Source: an uncultured Ruminiclostridium sp.
Lineage (GTDB): Bacteria > Bacillota > Clostridia > Oscillospirales > Ruminococcaceae
Assembly (NCBI GenBank): GCA_934462775.1
Contig: CAKSIR010000038.1
Location: 1-16,733 of the forward strand
Direction of reading: 5' to 3'
DNA: 16,733 nucleotides
Shown here: piece after piece, positions 1-6,380 of the stretch
Numbering within the stretch: the stretch's first letter is position 1
Layout: every line of letters starts with the position of its first letter
Translations under genes and position numbers: made by a program
The notes under the pieces: model-generated
The model's input: only the letters and a program-made list of their open reading frames with translations
What the model was told of the DNA's origin: nothing
The model's database searches: none

Positions 1-168
1 AACATAGGATAGCTCCCCCCCTGCGAGCAGCCATATTTCAGCAAGGCTTCCCGTGCAGGCGGCAACCTTTTTCGGCGCTGTCTTTTCCTGTTCATTGTCG
101 GACGAATCTGCTCCACACCCTGTAAATATCAGCATTATGCCGATTAAAAGACACACAATTTTCTTCAT
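1..168 (-). CDS. ABC transporter substrate-binding lipoprotein, N-terminal part (probable corrinoid uptake)
   Basis: The first 56 codons of a gene that runs off the left edge. The start ATG (168-166) follows a strong AAAGGAGA ribosome site. Residues 1-17 form a typical lipoprotein signal: two lysines, a hydrophobic core, then a lipobox ending F-T-G-C with Cys18 as the lipidated residue. A charged, Ser/Asp/Glu-rich linker follows. From about residue 34 the segment KKVAACTGSLAEIWLLAGG resembles the start of the periplasmic-binding domain of metal-chelate/BtuF-type binding proteins. The protein would sit on the outer face of the membrane and deliver ligand to an ABC importer. The cobalamin riboswitch and terminator directly upstream make a corrinoid or cobalt-related ligand the best inference. 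Only the N-terminus is visible, so the ligand is not proven. Confidence 0.75.
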   Translation of the reverse strand, partial: MKKIVCLLIGIMLIFTGCGADSSDNEQEKTAPKKVAACTGSLAEIWLLAGGELSYV

Positions 169-183
169 AACTTCTCCTTTTGG

Positions 184-224
184 CAATAAAAAAACACCGT
201 TCAAGCCAAGCCTGAACAGTGTTT
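184..224 (-). terminator. Intrinsic terminator in the leader of the lipoprotein gene
   Basis: Read on the minus strand, AAACACTGTTCA (224-213) pairs with TGAACGGTGTTT (203-192). That gives 12 pairs with one T-G wobble, and the stem can extend inward by three more pairs. A run of seven Ts and ATT follows. It lies between the cobalamin riboswitch and the lipoprotein start codon, as expected for riboswitch-controlled premature termination. Confidence 0.85.
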
Positions 225-374
225 AACTACTAAAAAATGCAGAACAATAAAAGGGGGCAATGCTCCCTTACAGCGCAAATAAGCAAGCACAAAATGCCTG
301 CGTCGTCCTGCATCATTGTTTAAGCTCCAGAGCTCCGTAGATATTAAACAACACCCATTCGGCATGGGAAAAAC
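225..374 (-). other. Long expression platform between riboswitch and terminator
   Basis: About 150 nt of leader with several possible hairpins. CCCAT/ATGGG (354-368) lies just after the aptamer and could be its P13-like stem. An 8-bp inverted repeat, TTGTTTAA/TTAAACAA, has arms at 344-351 and 316-323. A short stem, AAGGG/CCCTT, lies at 251-269. The GTTTAA of the first arm could instead pair with TTAAAC at 223-228, which overlaps the left arm of the terminator, so it is a candidate antiterminator. The stretch also contains a 28-codon reading frame (230-316), discussed as a finding. Structures were inferred by eye only. Confidence 0.45.
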
Positions 375-561
375 ACAGGCAAGTATTCCGACTTATTGCT
401 TGCTGAAAATCAGCGTACATACGCCTTCCCAAAATTTCTTTCAGTGACCGACATTACATCATGTATGTACCACAGCAAAATACGGCAACGGCCTTGCTCA
501 GGATTCGCACCTGATTCCTTGTTAGGCTGCGCGGAAAATTAGTCCGCAGCGAGCACCTGTA
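375..561 (-). promoter_or_regulatory. Cobalamin riboswitch upstream of the lipoprotein (uptake) gene
   Basis: The minus strand has the ordered elements of a class-I cobalamin riboswitch. The closing strand is ACAGG (561-557) and pairs with CCTGT (379-375). A CAGG/CCTG hairpin with loop TGCGAAT corresponds to the P5 hairpin. The B12-box-like GTCACTG lies at 448-442, followed by GGGAAGGCG and the 3' core AGTCGGAATACTTGCC. The usual B12 box is GCCACTG, so one base differs. It begins about 25 nt downstream of a consensus -10 and is followed by an intrinsic terminator. High corrinoid should therefore reduce expression of the downstream transporter gene. Confidence 0.92.
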
Positions 562-585
562 TTTCGACAGTATTCAATTTTCTTA

Positions 586-614
586 ATTATAGCACCGCTT
601 TTATGCGCTGTCAA
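586..614 (-). promoter_or_regulatory. Consensus sigma-A promoter for the second riboswitch leader
   Basis: Minus strand TTGACA (614-609), 17-nt spacer, TATAAT (591-586): a perfect match to consensus in both boxes and in spacing. Transcription would start near 579, just before the riboswitch aptamer. It lies about 55 nt after the cbiP stop codon, so the transporter gene can be transcribed independently of the cob operon. Confidence 0.9.
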
Positions 615-669
615 TGTAAAACAGTACAAAGTTAAACGGTGCCGCCGACTGAATTTCAGTTGATTATAG

Positions 670-2154
670 CTATATCCGTTTTTTTATTATGCGGTAAATA
701 TATGGAAGGTCAACGCTTTCCCTTACCTTGTCCGCCAGCAGGTCGTACTGGGTTTCCTTGTAAGCCTTACGGTCCAGCGCTTTACCGCCGTACTCAAGAT
801 TTTTCGCTTTATAAAGCCTTTTTACCAGCGGCTCGGCAACTGCCTTGCAGTCAAAGATCCCGTGAATATAGCAGCCGCAGACATTTCCGCAGTAAGCTCC
901 GTCCGCTTTTCCATCCGCAAGCAGAACCGCATTTTCGCCTTCCACCGCTGTTTTGCCCATGTGAATCTCATAGCCCTCAAATTCAGCATTGGAAATGCAG
1001 CTGAAAAACCCGTTCTGCACTGTGATTATGCCTTTTGTTTCGGTTCGGGTCTTTTCCCGCTCAAAAACCGTTTCGGCGTCAAGCAGCCCCATTCCGCGGA
1101 TTTCTCCGCCGCATTCCGTTTCGTAAGGGTCTGCAATGCGCTTTCCCAAAATCTGATAACCGCCGCATATTCCGAAAAGCGGCACGCCGTTTGAAACGCA
1201 TTTTTTTACAGCCGCTTCAAGTCCTGATTCACGCAGCCATTTCATATCCGAAATAGTGCTTTTTGTGCCGGGAATGATTATCATGTCGGGGGCTCCCAGC
1301 TTTTCCGCCGAAGAAACGTATCTCACTCCCACTCCGTCATATTGGAGAAATACATCAAAGTCGGTAAAGTTTGACAGCCTTGGCAGCTTTATCACCGCAA
1401 TATCAATAACGCATTCCGACCCGGTTTGCTCCAGCTTATCCGCAAGGCTGTCCTCGTCGTCAATGTTGCAGTTTACATAAGGCACAACTCCCACAACAGG
1501 CGTTTTGCCTTTTTTCTCAAGGATTTTTACGCCGTCGTCGAAAAGCCGTCTGTCGCCGCGAAATTTGTTTACAACAAGCCCTTTAACCCGCCGCCTTTCG
1601 TCCTCCTCAAGCAAATACAGCGTACCGAGCAGCTGTGCGAAAACTCCTCCCCTGTCAATATCTCCCACCAACAGCACGGGAACGTCCGCCAGCCTTGCCA
1701 TGCCCATATTCACAATGTCGTCCTTTTTCAGATTAAGCTCGACGGGGCTGCCCGCGCCCTCGATTACGACAATGTCGTTCTGCGCTGAAAGGGCGTTATA
1801 TGCCTTCATTATTTCGGGGATAAACTCCTTTTTTCTCCGAAAATATTCGGCTGCCCGCATATTGCCAATCACCTGTCCGTTTACAATGACCTGTGAACCA
1901 ACGTCGGTTGTGGGCTTCAGCAATATGGGATTCATAAGCACAGACGGTTCTATTCCTGCCGCTTCAGCCTGCATTACCTGCGCTCTGCCCATTTCAAGCC
2001 CGTCTTTTGTTATAAAGGAATTAAGCGCCATGTTCTGCGACTTGAACGGTGCCGCTCTGTAACCGTCCTGCTTGAAAATCCTGCATAACGCCGCCGCAAA
2101 AAGGCTCTTGCCTGCGTTGGACATGGTGCCTTGTATCATTATGGAATCAGCCAT
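670..2154 (-). CDS. cbiP: Cobyric acid synthase (adenosylcobyrinate a,c-diamide amidase)
   Basis: A 494-residue enzyme of the CbiP/CobQ family, which uses glutamine and ATP to amidate the b, d, e and g carboxylates of adenosylcobyrinate a,c-diamide, giving cobyric acid. The N-terminal synthetase domain has the P-loop GTMSNAGKS (9-17) and the family block APFKSQNMALNS (35-46). The C-terminal glutamine amidotransferase domain has GICGGYQILG with nucleophile Cys330, GYEIHMG (394-400) and YIHGIFD with His431. Length is normal. The ATG overlaps the cobD stop by 8 nt, with AGGG 9 nt upstream. This is the last gene of the operon. No clear terminator follows it before the next promoter about 55 nt away. 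Confidence 0.97.
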   Translation of the reverse strand: MADSIMIQGTMSNAGKSLFAAALCRIFKQDGYRAAPFKSQNMALNSFITKDGLEMGRAQVMQAEAAGIEPSVLMNPILLKPTTDVGSQVIVNGQVIGNMRAAEYFRRKKEFIPEIMKAYNALSAQNDIVVIEGAGSPVELNLKKDDIVNMGMARLADVPVLLVGDIDRGGVFAQLLGTLYLLEEDERRRVKGLVVNKFRGDRRLFDDGVKILEKKGKTPVVGVVPYVNCNIDDEDSLADKLEQTGSECVIDIAVIKLPRLSNFTDFDVFLQYDGVGVRYVSSAEKLGAPDMIIIPGTKSTISDMKWLRESGLEAAVKKCVSNGVPLFGICGGYQILGKRIADPYETECGGEIRGMGLLDAETVFEREKTRTETKGIITVQNGFFSCISNAEFEGYEIHMGKTAVEGENAVLLADGKADGAYCGNVCGCYIHGIFDCKAVAEPLVKRLYKAKNLEYGGKALDRKAYKETQYDLLADKVRESVDLPYIYRIIKKRI

Positions 2155-3181
2155 TTTTCATTACCCTTTCTATGGCGTCAATCAGCCTTATGTTTTCATC
2201 ATGATTACGAACCGCAATGCGGAAATAGCCATCTCCAAGCCCCGCATAGTCGCGGCAGCTTCTTATGGCGATTTTTTCCTTTAGGAGCAATTCATCAAGA
2301 GGCAAGCCGCACTTAAAAAGTATGAAATTTGCCTTTGAGGGATACGCTTTAAATCCCAACGCCGCCAGAGATTGCGACAGATACTCTCTTTCCGCGGAAA
2401 TAAGCGACACCGACTTTTTTACATACTCATCTTCATTAAGAGCCGCAACCCCCGCCATTTGCGCGGGAATTGACACGCTCCAGCTCTGACCGCAGTCGGC
2501 AATTCTTTCGCACAGCTCGCTGTCTGCGCAAAGAAGATACCCAAGCCGCAGCCCCGCCATTGCATAAATCTTGGTAAAGGCTTTGAGGATTATCACGTTT
2601 TTATAAATCGGCTGCACGCTGTATTTTTCATGCTCCGCAGCGAAATCCATAAAGCAGTGGTCAATTACAAGGACTGCGTTTTCGGAGCGGCATTTGCCGA
2701 TTATTTTTTCCATAATCTCCTTATCGGCAACATTGCCGACAGGGTTGTTGGGACTGCAAATGAAAACAATATCCTTTCCGCCAATCATATCGGCAATACC
2801 GCAGTCAAGACGAAAATTACTGCTTTCATCAAGCGTATAACGGCTAACTTCACAGCCCGTTATTTCAAGCGCTTTTTCGTACTCCGAAAAAGTCGGAGCG
2901 GTAACAAGCGCCTTTTTCGGCTTTAATGTCAGCGCTATGCGATAAATCAAATCCGCTGCTCCGTTGCCGCATACGATGCTTTCCGCAGGAATATTTTCGT
3001 GGACTGAAATGGCTTTTTTCAAATCGGTGCAATTGGGGTCGGGATAGTTGGCGGCAAAATCCGCCGAACGCGCAACAGCTTTTCTGACGCTTGACGGCGT
3101 TCCGAGAGGATTTATATTTGCGGAGAAATCAAGGTCTATTTTTCTTGAATAAATATCTCCGCCGTGCAGCGATTTTATCAT
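2147..3181 (-). CDS. cobD: L-threonine-O-3-phosphate decarboxylase (PLP-dependent)
   Basis: A 344-residue fold-type I PLP enzyme related to histidinol-phosphate aminotransferase. CobD decarboxylates L-threonine phosphate to (R)-1-amino-2-propanol phosphate, the linker that CbiB attaches to cobyric acid. Features are HGGDIY (6-11), NINPLG (22-27), GNGAADLIY (72-80), SPNNPVGN (143-150), cofactor-contacting Asp174, and the PLP lysine in FTKIYAMAGLRLGY (Lys204). The HGGDIY N-terminus and the place between cbiB and cbiP favour CobD over a histidine-pathway aminotransferase. The start overlaps the cbiB stop by 4 nt (ATGA), with GGAG 7 nt upstream. Confidence 0.95.
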   Translation of the reverse strand: MIKSLHGGDIYSRKIDLDFSANINPLGTPSSVRKAVARSADFAANYPDPNCTDLKKAISVHENIPAESIVCGNGAADLIYRIALTLKPKKALVTAPTFSEYEKALEITGCEVSRYTLDESSNFRLDCGIADMIGGKDIVFICSPNNPVGNVADKEIMEKIIGKCRSENAVLVIDHCFMDFAAEHEKYSVQPIYKNVIILKAFTKIYAMAGLRLGYLLCADSELCERIADCGQSWSVSIPAQMAGVAALNEDEYVKKSVSLISAEREYLSQSLAALGFKAYPSKANFILFKCGLPLDELLLKEKIAIRSCRDYAGLGDGYFRIAVRNHDENIRLIDAIERVMKNG

Positions 3182-4146
3182 AGCAGAACTCCAAAAACAG
3201 TTATTCTCACAGCGGCGGCAATAATCAGCATAAGCGCCGCAGAACAGTACATAAGCCTGTTCGCGCGAACTATATCCATATTTTCAACAGGTCGTATGTC
3301 GTCGCCAATGGTTTTCTTTTTCAATAGCTTTCCAAAATAATACGCGTCCCCCGCAAGCATTACATCAAGTGCGCCTGCGCAAACCGCCTCAGTCTGGGCA
3401 GAATTGGGGCTTGCGTGATTAAAGCGGTCCCGCCGCCATATTTTCATTGCGTTTTTCCCGTCATATCCGAGCATATACGCCGACAGAATCATCAGCAGCG
3501 CAGTCAGCCTTGACGGAATAAAATTAAGCACATCGTCAAGCTTTGCGGCGAAACGTCCGAAATTTATATACTTGTCGTTTTTGTACCCAATCATGGAGTC
3601 CATGGTGTTTGCAGCCTTGTAAAAAAAGCCTGCCGCAGCTCCCCCAAGCATTATATAAAACATGGGCGCTGTAACTCCGTCAGAGGTATTTTCGGCAACG
3701 GTTTCAACGGCTGCCTTGACTATGCCCTTTTCGTCAAGGGGCTTCGTATCACGTCCGACAATCATTGAAACAGCCTGACGTGCCTTTTCAACGTCTTTTT
3801 CCTCAATAGCGTGGTAAACCTTCATGCTTTCCTTTTTCAGGCATTTTGCCGCAAGAAGATAATAGCAGAAAATCCCCTCAACAGCCGCTTCCAGCCATAC
3901 GTTTACATTGAAGCAAGCAATCAGTATCCCAAGCGGAACTCCCGTGCTGAGCAGCAGAACGATGACTGCCGTAAGCGTACCTCCAAGCCGCTCCTTTTCG
4001 GGAAAGCGATTTCTCATTGCCTTTTCCAGTGCTGCAATAAGTCTTCCTATAAGCCTTATGGGGTGAGGCAGCGAATAGGGGTCGCCAAGTATCATATCAA
4101 GTACAAAGCCTATTGCAAGCGGCATTACAGACAAAACAATCTTCAT
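3178..4146 (-). CDS. cbiB: Adenosylcobinamide-phosphate synthase, integral membrane
   Basis: A 322-residue membrane protein of the CbiB/CobD(Pseudomonas) family, which joins cobyric acid to the aminopropanol (phosphate) made by CobD. Family blocks are LDMILGDPYSLPHPIRLIG (16-34), VGRDT (130-134), ETVAENTSDGVTAP (148-161), YKAANTMDSMIGY (176-188) and DDVLNFIPSR (204-213). Hydrophobic segments lie near residues 3-20, 58-80, 88-100, 160-175, 212-226 and at the C-terminus. The start overlaps the cobC stop by 4 nt, with GGAG 7 nt upstream. Placement directly before cobD puts enzyme and substrate supply together. Confidence 0.96.
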   Translation of the reverse strand: MKIVLSVMPLAIGFVLDMILGDPYSLPHPIRLIGRLIAALEKAMRNRFPEKERLGGTLTAVIVLLLSTGVPLGILIACFNVNVWLEAAVEGIFCYYLLAAKCLKKESMKVYHAIEEKDVEKARQAVSMIVGRDTKPLDEKGIVKAAVETVAENTSDGVTAPMFYIMLGGAAAGFFYKAANTMDSMIGYKNDKYINFGRFAAKLDDVLNFIPSRLTALLMILSAYMLGYDGKNAMKIWRRDRFNHASPNSAQTEAVCAGALDVMLAGDAYYFGKLLKKKTIGDDIRPVENMDIVRANRLMYCSAALMLIIAAAVRITVFGVLL

Positions 4147-4712
4147 TTTTCTTCTCCGATTTTTCCTGTTATAATCAGGCTTTTGCCGTCAAATTCCGTG
4201 ATGAATCCGCAGCCGTTTTTTACCTGAAAATCATAAAAGCTACCTTTCGGAACTGCGTATTTTTCAAGTATCGCCATAATCGTTCCGCCGTGAACAACAA
4301 AGGCTGTATCCTTATTCCGACTATTGACAAGCTGTCTGTCAAAAGCGGAAATGCAGCGCGCTTTAAATTGCACATGACTTTCTCCGTTTGGAAACGGCAG
4401 CTTTCCATTACTGTCCACCCAGCGCTGATAATCCGGATTACCGCTTAATTCAAGGTAGTTTTTATTTTCAAAATCGCCGAAATCACATTCCCTTAAATCG
4501 TCGCACATAATGGGAATTACGCGCGGATAAATCAGCTCCGCAGTTTCGGTGCAGCGCTTTAACGGACTGCATACGACCTGCTGAACATCGGGATAATTCA
4601 TGGCCTTTATTTCGGCAATTCCCTTTTCGCAAAGGCTCTCGTCGGTTGTTCCGATATAGCGCCCTTCAAGATTTCCGACAGTTTTTCCGTGCCTTATAAA
4701 AATAATTTTCAT
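4143..4712 (-). CDS. cobC: Probable alpha-ribazole phosphatase, histidine phosphatase superfamily
   Basis: A 189-residue phosphoglycerate-mutase-like phosphatase. CobC removes the 5' phosphate from alpha-ribazole phosphate or from the cobamide phosphate made by CobS. Catalytic features are the RHGK motif with His8, SPLKR with Arg53, the acidic ECDFGDFE block (75-82), PNGES (108-112) and HGG with His141. The open frame extends six codons upstream to 4730, but the ATG at 4712 has AAGGA 7 nt upstream, gives the usual MKIIFIRHG start, and overlaps the preceding stop by one base (TGATG). Superfamily membership is certain. The ribazole substrate is inferred mainly from operon context. Confidence 0.9.
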   Translation of the reverse strand: MKIIFIRHGKTVGNLEGRYIGTTDESLCEKGIAEIKAMNYPDVQQVVCSPLKRCTETAELIYPRVIPIMCDDLRECDFGDFENKNYLELSGNPDYQRWVDSNGKLPFPNGESHVQFKARCISAFDRQLVNSRNKDTAFVVHGGTIMAILEKYAVPKGSFYDFQVKNGCGFITEFDGKSLIITGKIGEEK

Positions 4713-5092
4713 CACTTTATCCTTGTGCATATTCCGCAGACAAGCCGCTCAACGGTTTCCGCTTTCTCAGCAAGGAAACAGCCTGTTTTGCCTGTTTCTT
4801 CACGCCGGATACGCTCGGATTTTTCCAATGGGATTATGCCGTTTCCTATCTCGTTCATAATTATAATTATTTCGGGATTTGCCGCTATCAGCTTCTTCGT
4901 TTCTTCAATTGAATCTGCGCCGCTTTCGCACAGCTTTTTTACATAAAGCTGATAATTTTTCACACACCTCAGTCCCGTTTTGTCAGCGTCAAGCAGCGCT
5001 GCTCCGTCAATAATTTCCTCCGAATTTATGCGGTATTTTTTTATTGCATAGTCGGTTTTGCCCTGATATGCGCCGCCTATAATCAGTTTCAT
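4712..5092 (-). CDS. Short CobU-like nucleotide-binding protein (second CobU paralogue)
   Basis: A 126-residue protein. The open frame runs further upstream (to 5482), but the ATG at 5092 has GGAGG 4 nt upstream and overlaps the cobS stop by 4 nt, so the extension is cobS read out of frame. It has a P-loop GGAYQGKT (6-13), a CobU-like NEIGNGIIP block (80-88) and a C-terminal end ERLVCGICTRIK that resembles the end of CobU. It is about 50 residues shorter than full CobU (near 180). The part missing is the segment with the histidine that CobU guanylylates. It may be a kinase-only or helper CobU, or a different P-loop enzyme of nucleotide-loop assembly. Function is inferred from family and position. 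Confidence 0.8.
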   Translation of the reverse strand: MKLIIGGAYQGKTDYAIKKYRINSEEIIDGAALLDADKTGLRCVKNYQLYVKKLCESGADSIEETKKLIAANPEIIIIMNEIGNGIIPLEKSERIRREETGKTGCFLAEKAETVERLVCGICTRIK

Positions 5093-5862
5093 AATGCCTC
5101 CGTAATCAGCCTTGCCGAAACAGCAAAAATAACCGTTCCAAGCTCGCTTAGCTGTAAGAAATAACCTGCCAAATCCCCTGTTATGCCGCCGAATTTCTTG
5201 TATGAAAAAAGCCTGTAATAGAGAAATACTGCGGCGTTTCCCAATATCGCCGCGCTGCCGCAGACGGGATTTGCAAATACCATTGCAGCGCACGAAAGGG
5301 CAATGAAAACAATCTCGGCGATAACGGTCACAGTCTTGTGCGCGGGCTTTGCAAAATTTTGCAGCGCACCGCCGCCTTTTGCGCTTTTGAACGTTACCGC
5401 CGCAAGTCCGCTGAGCGCCCGTGAAAGCACAAACCCAACGCCGCATATCAGCACAGTATCCATTCTGTTCGCCATTGAACAAAAGCCTGTCTGAAGCAGA
5501 AGATACACGCAGAGATTTATCACCGCAAAAGCTCCCACTCTTGAATCGCTCATTACTTCAAGCATTTTTTCTCTTGAACCGCAGCAGGCTTTCGCGTCGT
5601 TTACGTCGCAGAATCCGTCAACATGAATTCCTCCCGTAACAGCAATCGGAATAACCGTGCAGATTACTCCGAATAAAACTCCGTCAATGCCCAGAATGTC
5701 CGACAGCAGATACCACAGCATATACAGTCCGCCGATAACCGCGCCGATAAGAGGAAAAAAGCACAGCGCATAACGTCGGTTTTCTTCCTTCCATTCAACA
5801 ATCGGCATGGGTATTCTCGAATACATCAGAAACGCAGAGCAAAACGATTTCATAACGCGCAT
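5089..5862 (-). CDS. cobS: Adenosylcobinamide-GDP ribazoletransferase (cobalamin synthase)
   Basis: A polytopic membrane protein of about 257 residues. CobS joins adenosylcobinamide-GDP to alpha-ribazole (phosphate), closing the nucleotide loop. Diagnostic blocks are GGIHVDGFCDVNDA (77-90), the family's metal-binding DG..D..DA motif; REKMLEVMSDSRVGAF (97-112); and GGITGDLAG (225-233). Several hydrophobic segments follow. Three in-frame starts are possible: 5868, 5862 and 5853. The strong AAAGGAGA lies 8 nt before 5862 but only 2 nt before 5868, so 5862 is preferred. The ATG at 5853 would give a 4-nt overlap with cobU but lies far from the ribosome site. Confidence 0.94.
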   Translation of the reverse strand: MRVMKSFCSAFLMYSRIPMPIVEWKEENRRYALCFFPLIGAVIGGLYMLWYLLSDILGIDGVLFGVICTVIPIAVTGGIHVDGFCDVNDAKACCGSREKMLEVMSDSRVGAFAVINLCVYLLLQTGFCSMANRMDTVLICGVGFVLSRALSGLAAVTFKSAKGGGALQNFAKPAHKTVTVIAEIVFIALSCAAMVFANPVCGSAAILGNAAVFLYYRLFSYKKFGGITGDLAGYFLQLSELGTVIFAVSARLITEAL

Positions 5863-6380
5863 GGACATTTCTCCTTTCCCTTAAGAAACAGCGGTATGCC
5901 GTAAACAGCCTCAATAACGCAGTCAGCCATTTCAGCCAGAGCAGTATTCAGCCTACCCATATTCCTGATATAATCCATTGTTTCGGGAGCGTAGGCAACT
6001 CCGTCGTCGCCAACCTGATTTGTTACAATCACCAGCACCTCCGCTTTTTCAAGCAGCTTTTCAACGCCCTCCGCTATCTTTTTCACAGGCTCTTTTTCTT
6101 TTGCCGAAAACATCTCGTTTGCGCAAAGATTGCAGGCGCATTCGAGCAATACGGCGCCTCTGCACGGAAGCTCCGCCTCGTGCAGATCCGTGTATTTTTC
6201 AATTGTTTCAAAGCCCTTGCCGCTTCTTATTCTGCGGTGTCTTTCGATGGCAGCCTGCGCCTCTTCGCAGAACGGCTCCATGGTGGCAATGTAAAAACGC
6301 GGCAAATCAAACTGCTCGATTATGGATTCGGCAATGTGTGATTTTCCGTTTTTGCTGCCGCCTGTAATAAGTATCAACAT
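5850..6380 (-). CDS. cobU: Adenosylcobinamide kinase / adenosylcobinamide-phosphate guanylyltransferase (divergent CobU)
   Basis: A 176-residue P-loop protein of the CobU family, which phosphorylates adenosylcobinamide and then transfers GMP to it. The P-loop is GGSKNGKS (7-14). ATMEPF (32-37) and RHRRIR (47-52) match the family's ATA...HR..R segment, with His48 in the place of the guanylylated histidine. LLECACNLCANEMF (78-91) matches the family's CLTLWLSNLL region, and GRLN and GIPLFLKG lie near the end. The normally conserved NEVG.GIVP block reads NQVGDDGVAY (121-130), so this copy is divergent there. The start overlaps cobT by 7 nt, with GAGG 7 nt upstream. A short second CobU-like gene lies two genes downstream. 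Confidence 0.92.
   Translation of the reverse strand: MLILITGGSKNGKSHIAESIIEQFDLPRFYIATMEPFCEEAQAAIERHRRIRSGKGFETIEKYTDLHEAELPCRGAVLLECACNLCANEMFSAKEKEPVKKIAEGVEKLLEKAEVLVIVTNQVGDDGVAYAPETMDYIRNMGRLNTALAEMADCVIEAVYGIPLFLKGKEKCPCAL

Noticed and set aside
251..269. Hairpin AAGGG/CCCTT as a further terminator in the uptake leader
   Set aside because: The stem has a mismatch and is followed by only four Ts before a mixed sequence. It is much weaker than the stem at 192-224.
648..660. Palindrome ACTGAATTTCAGT after cbiP as an operon terminator
   Set aside because: The arms leave only a one-base centre and no T run follows on either strand.
5093..5482. A 130-codon N-terminal extension of the short CobU-like protein
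   Set aside because: It is cobS read in another frame. The ATG at 5092 has a strong ribosome site and a 4-nt overlap with cobS, and the P-loop follows directly.
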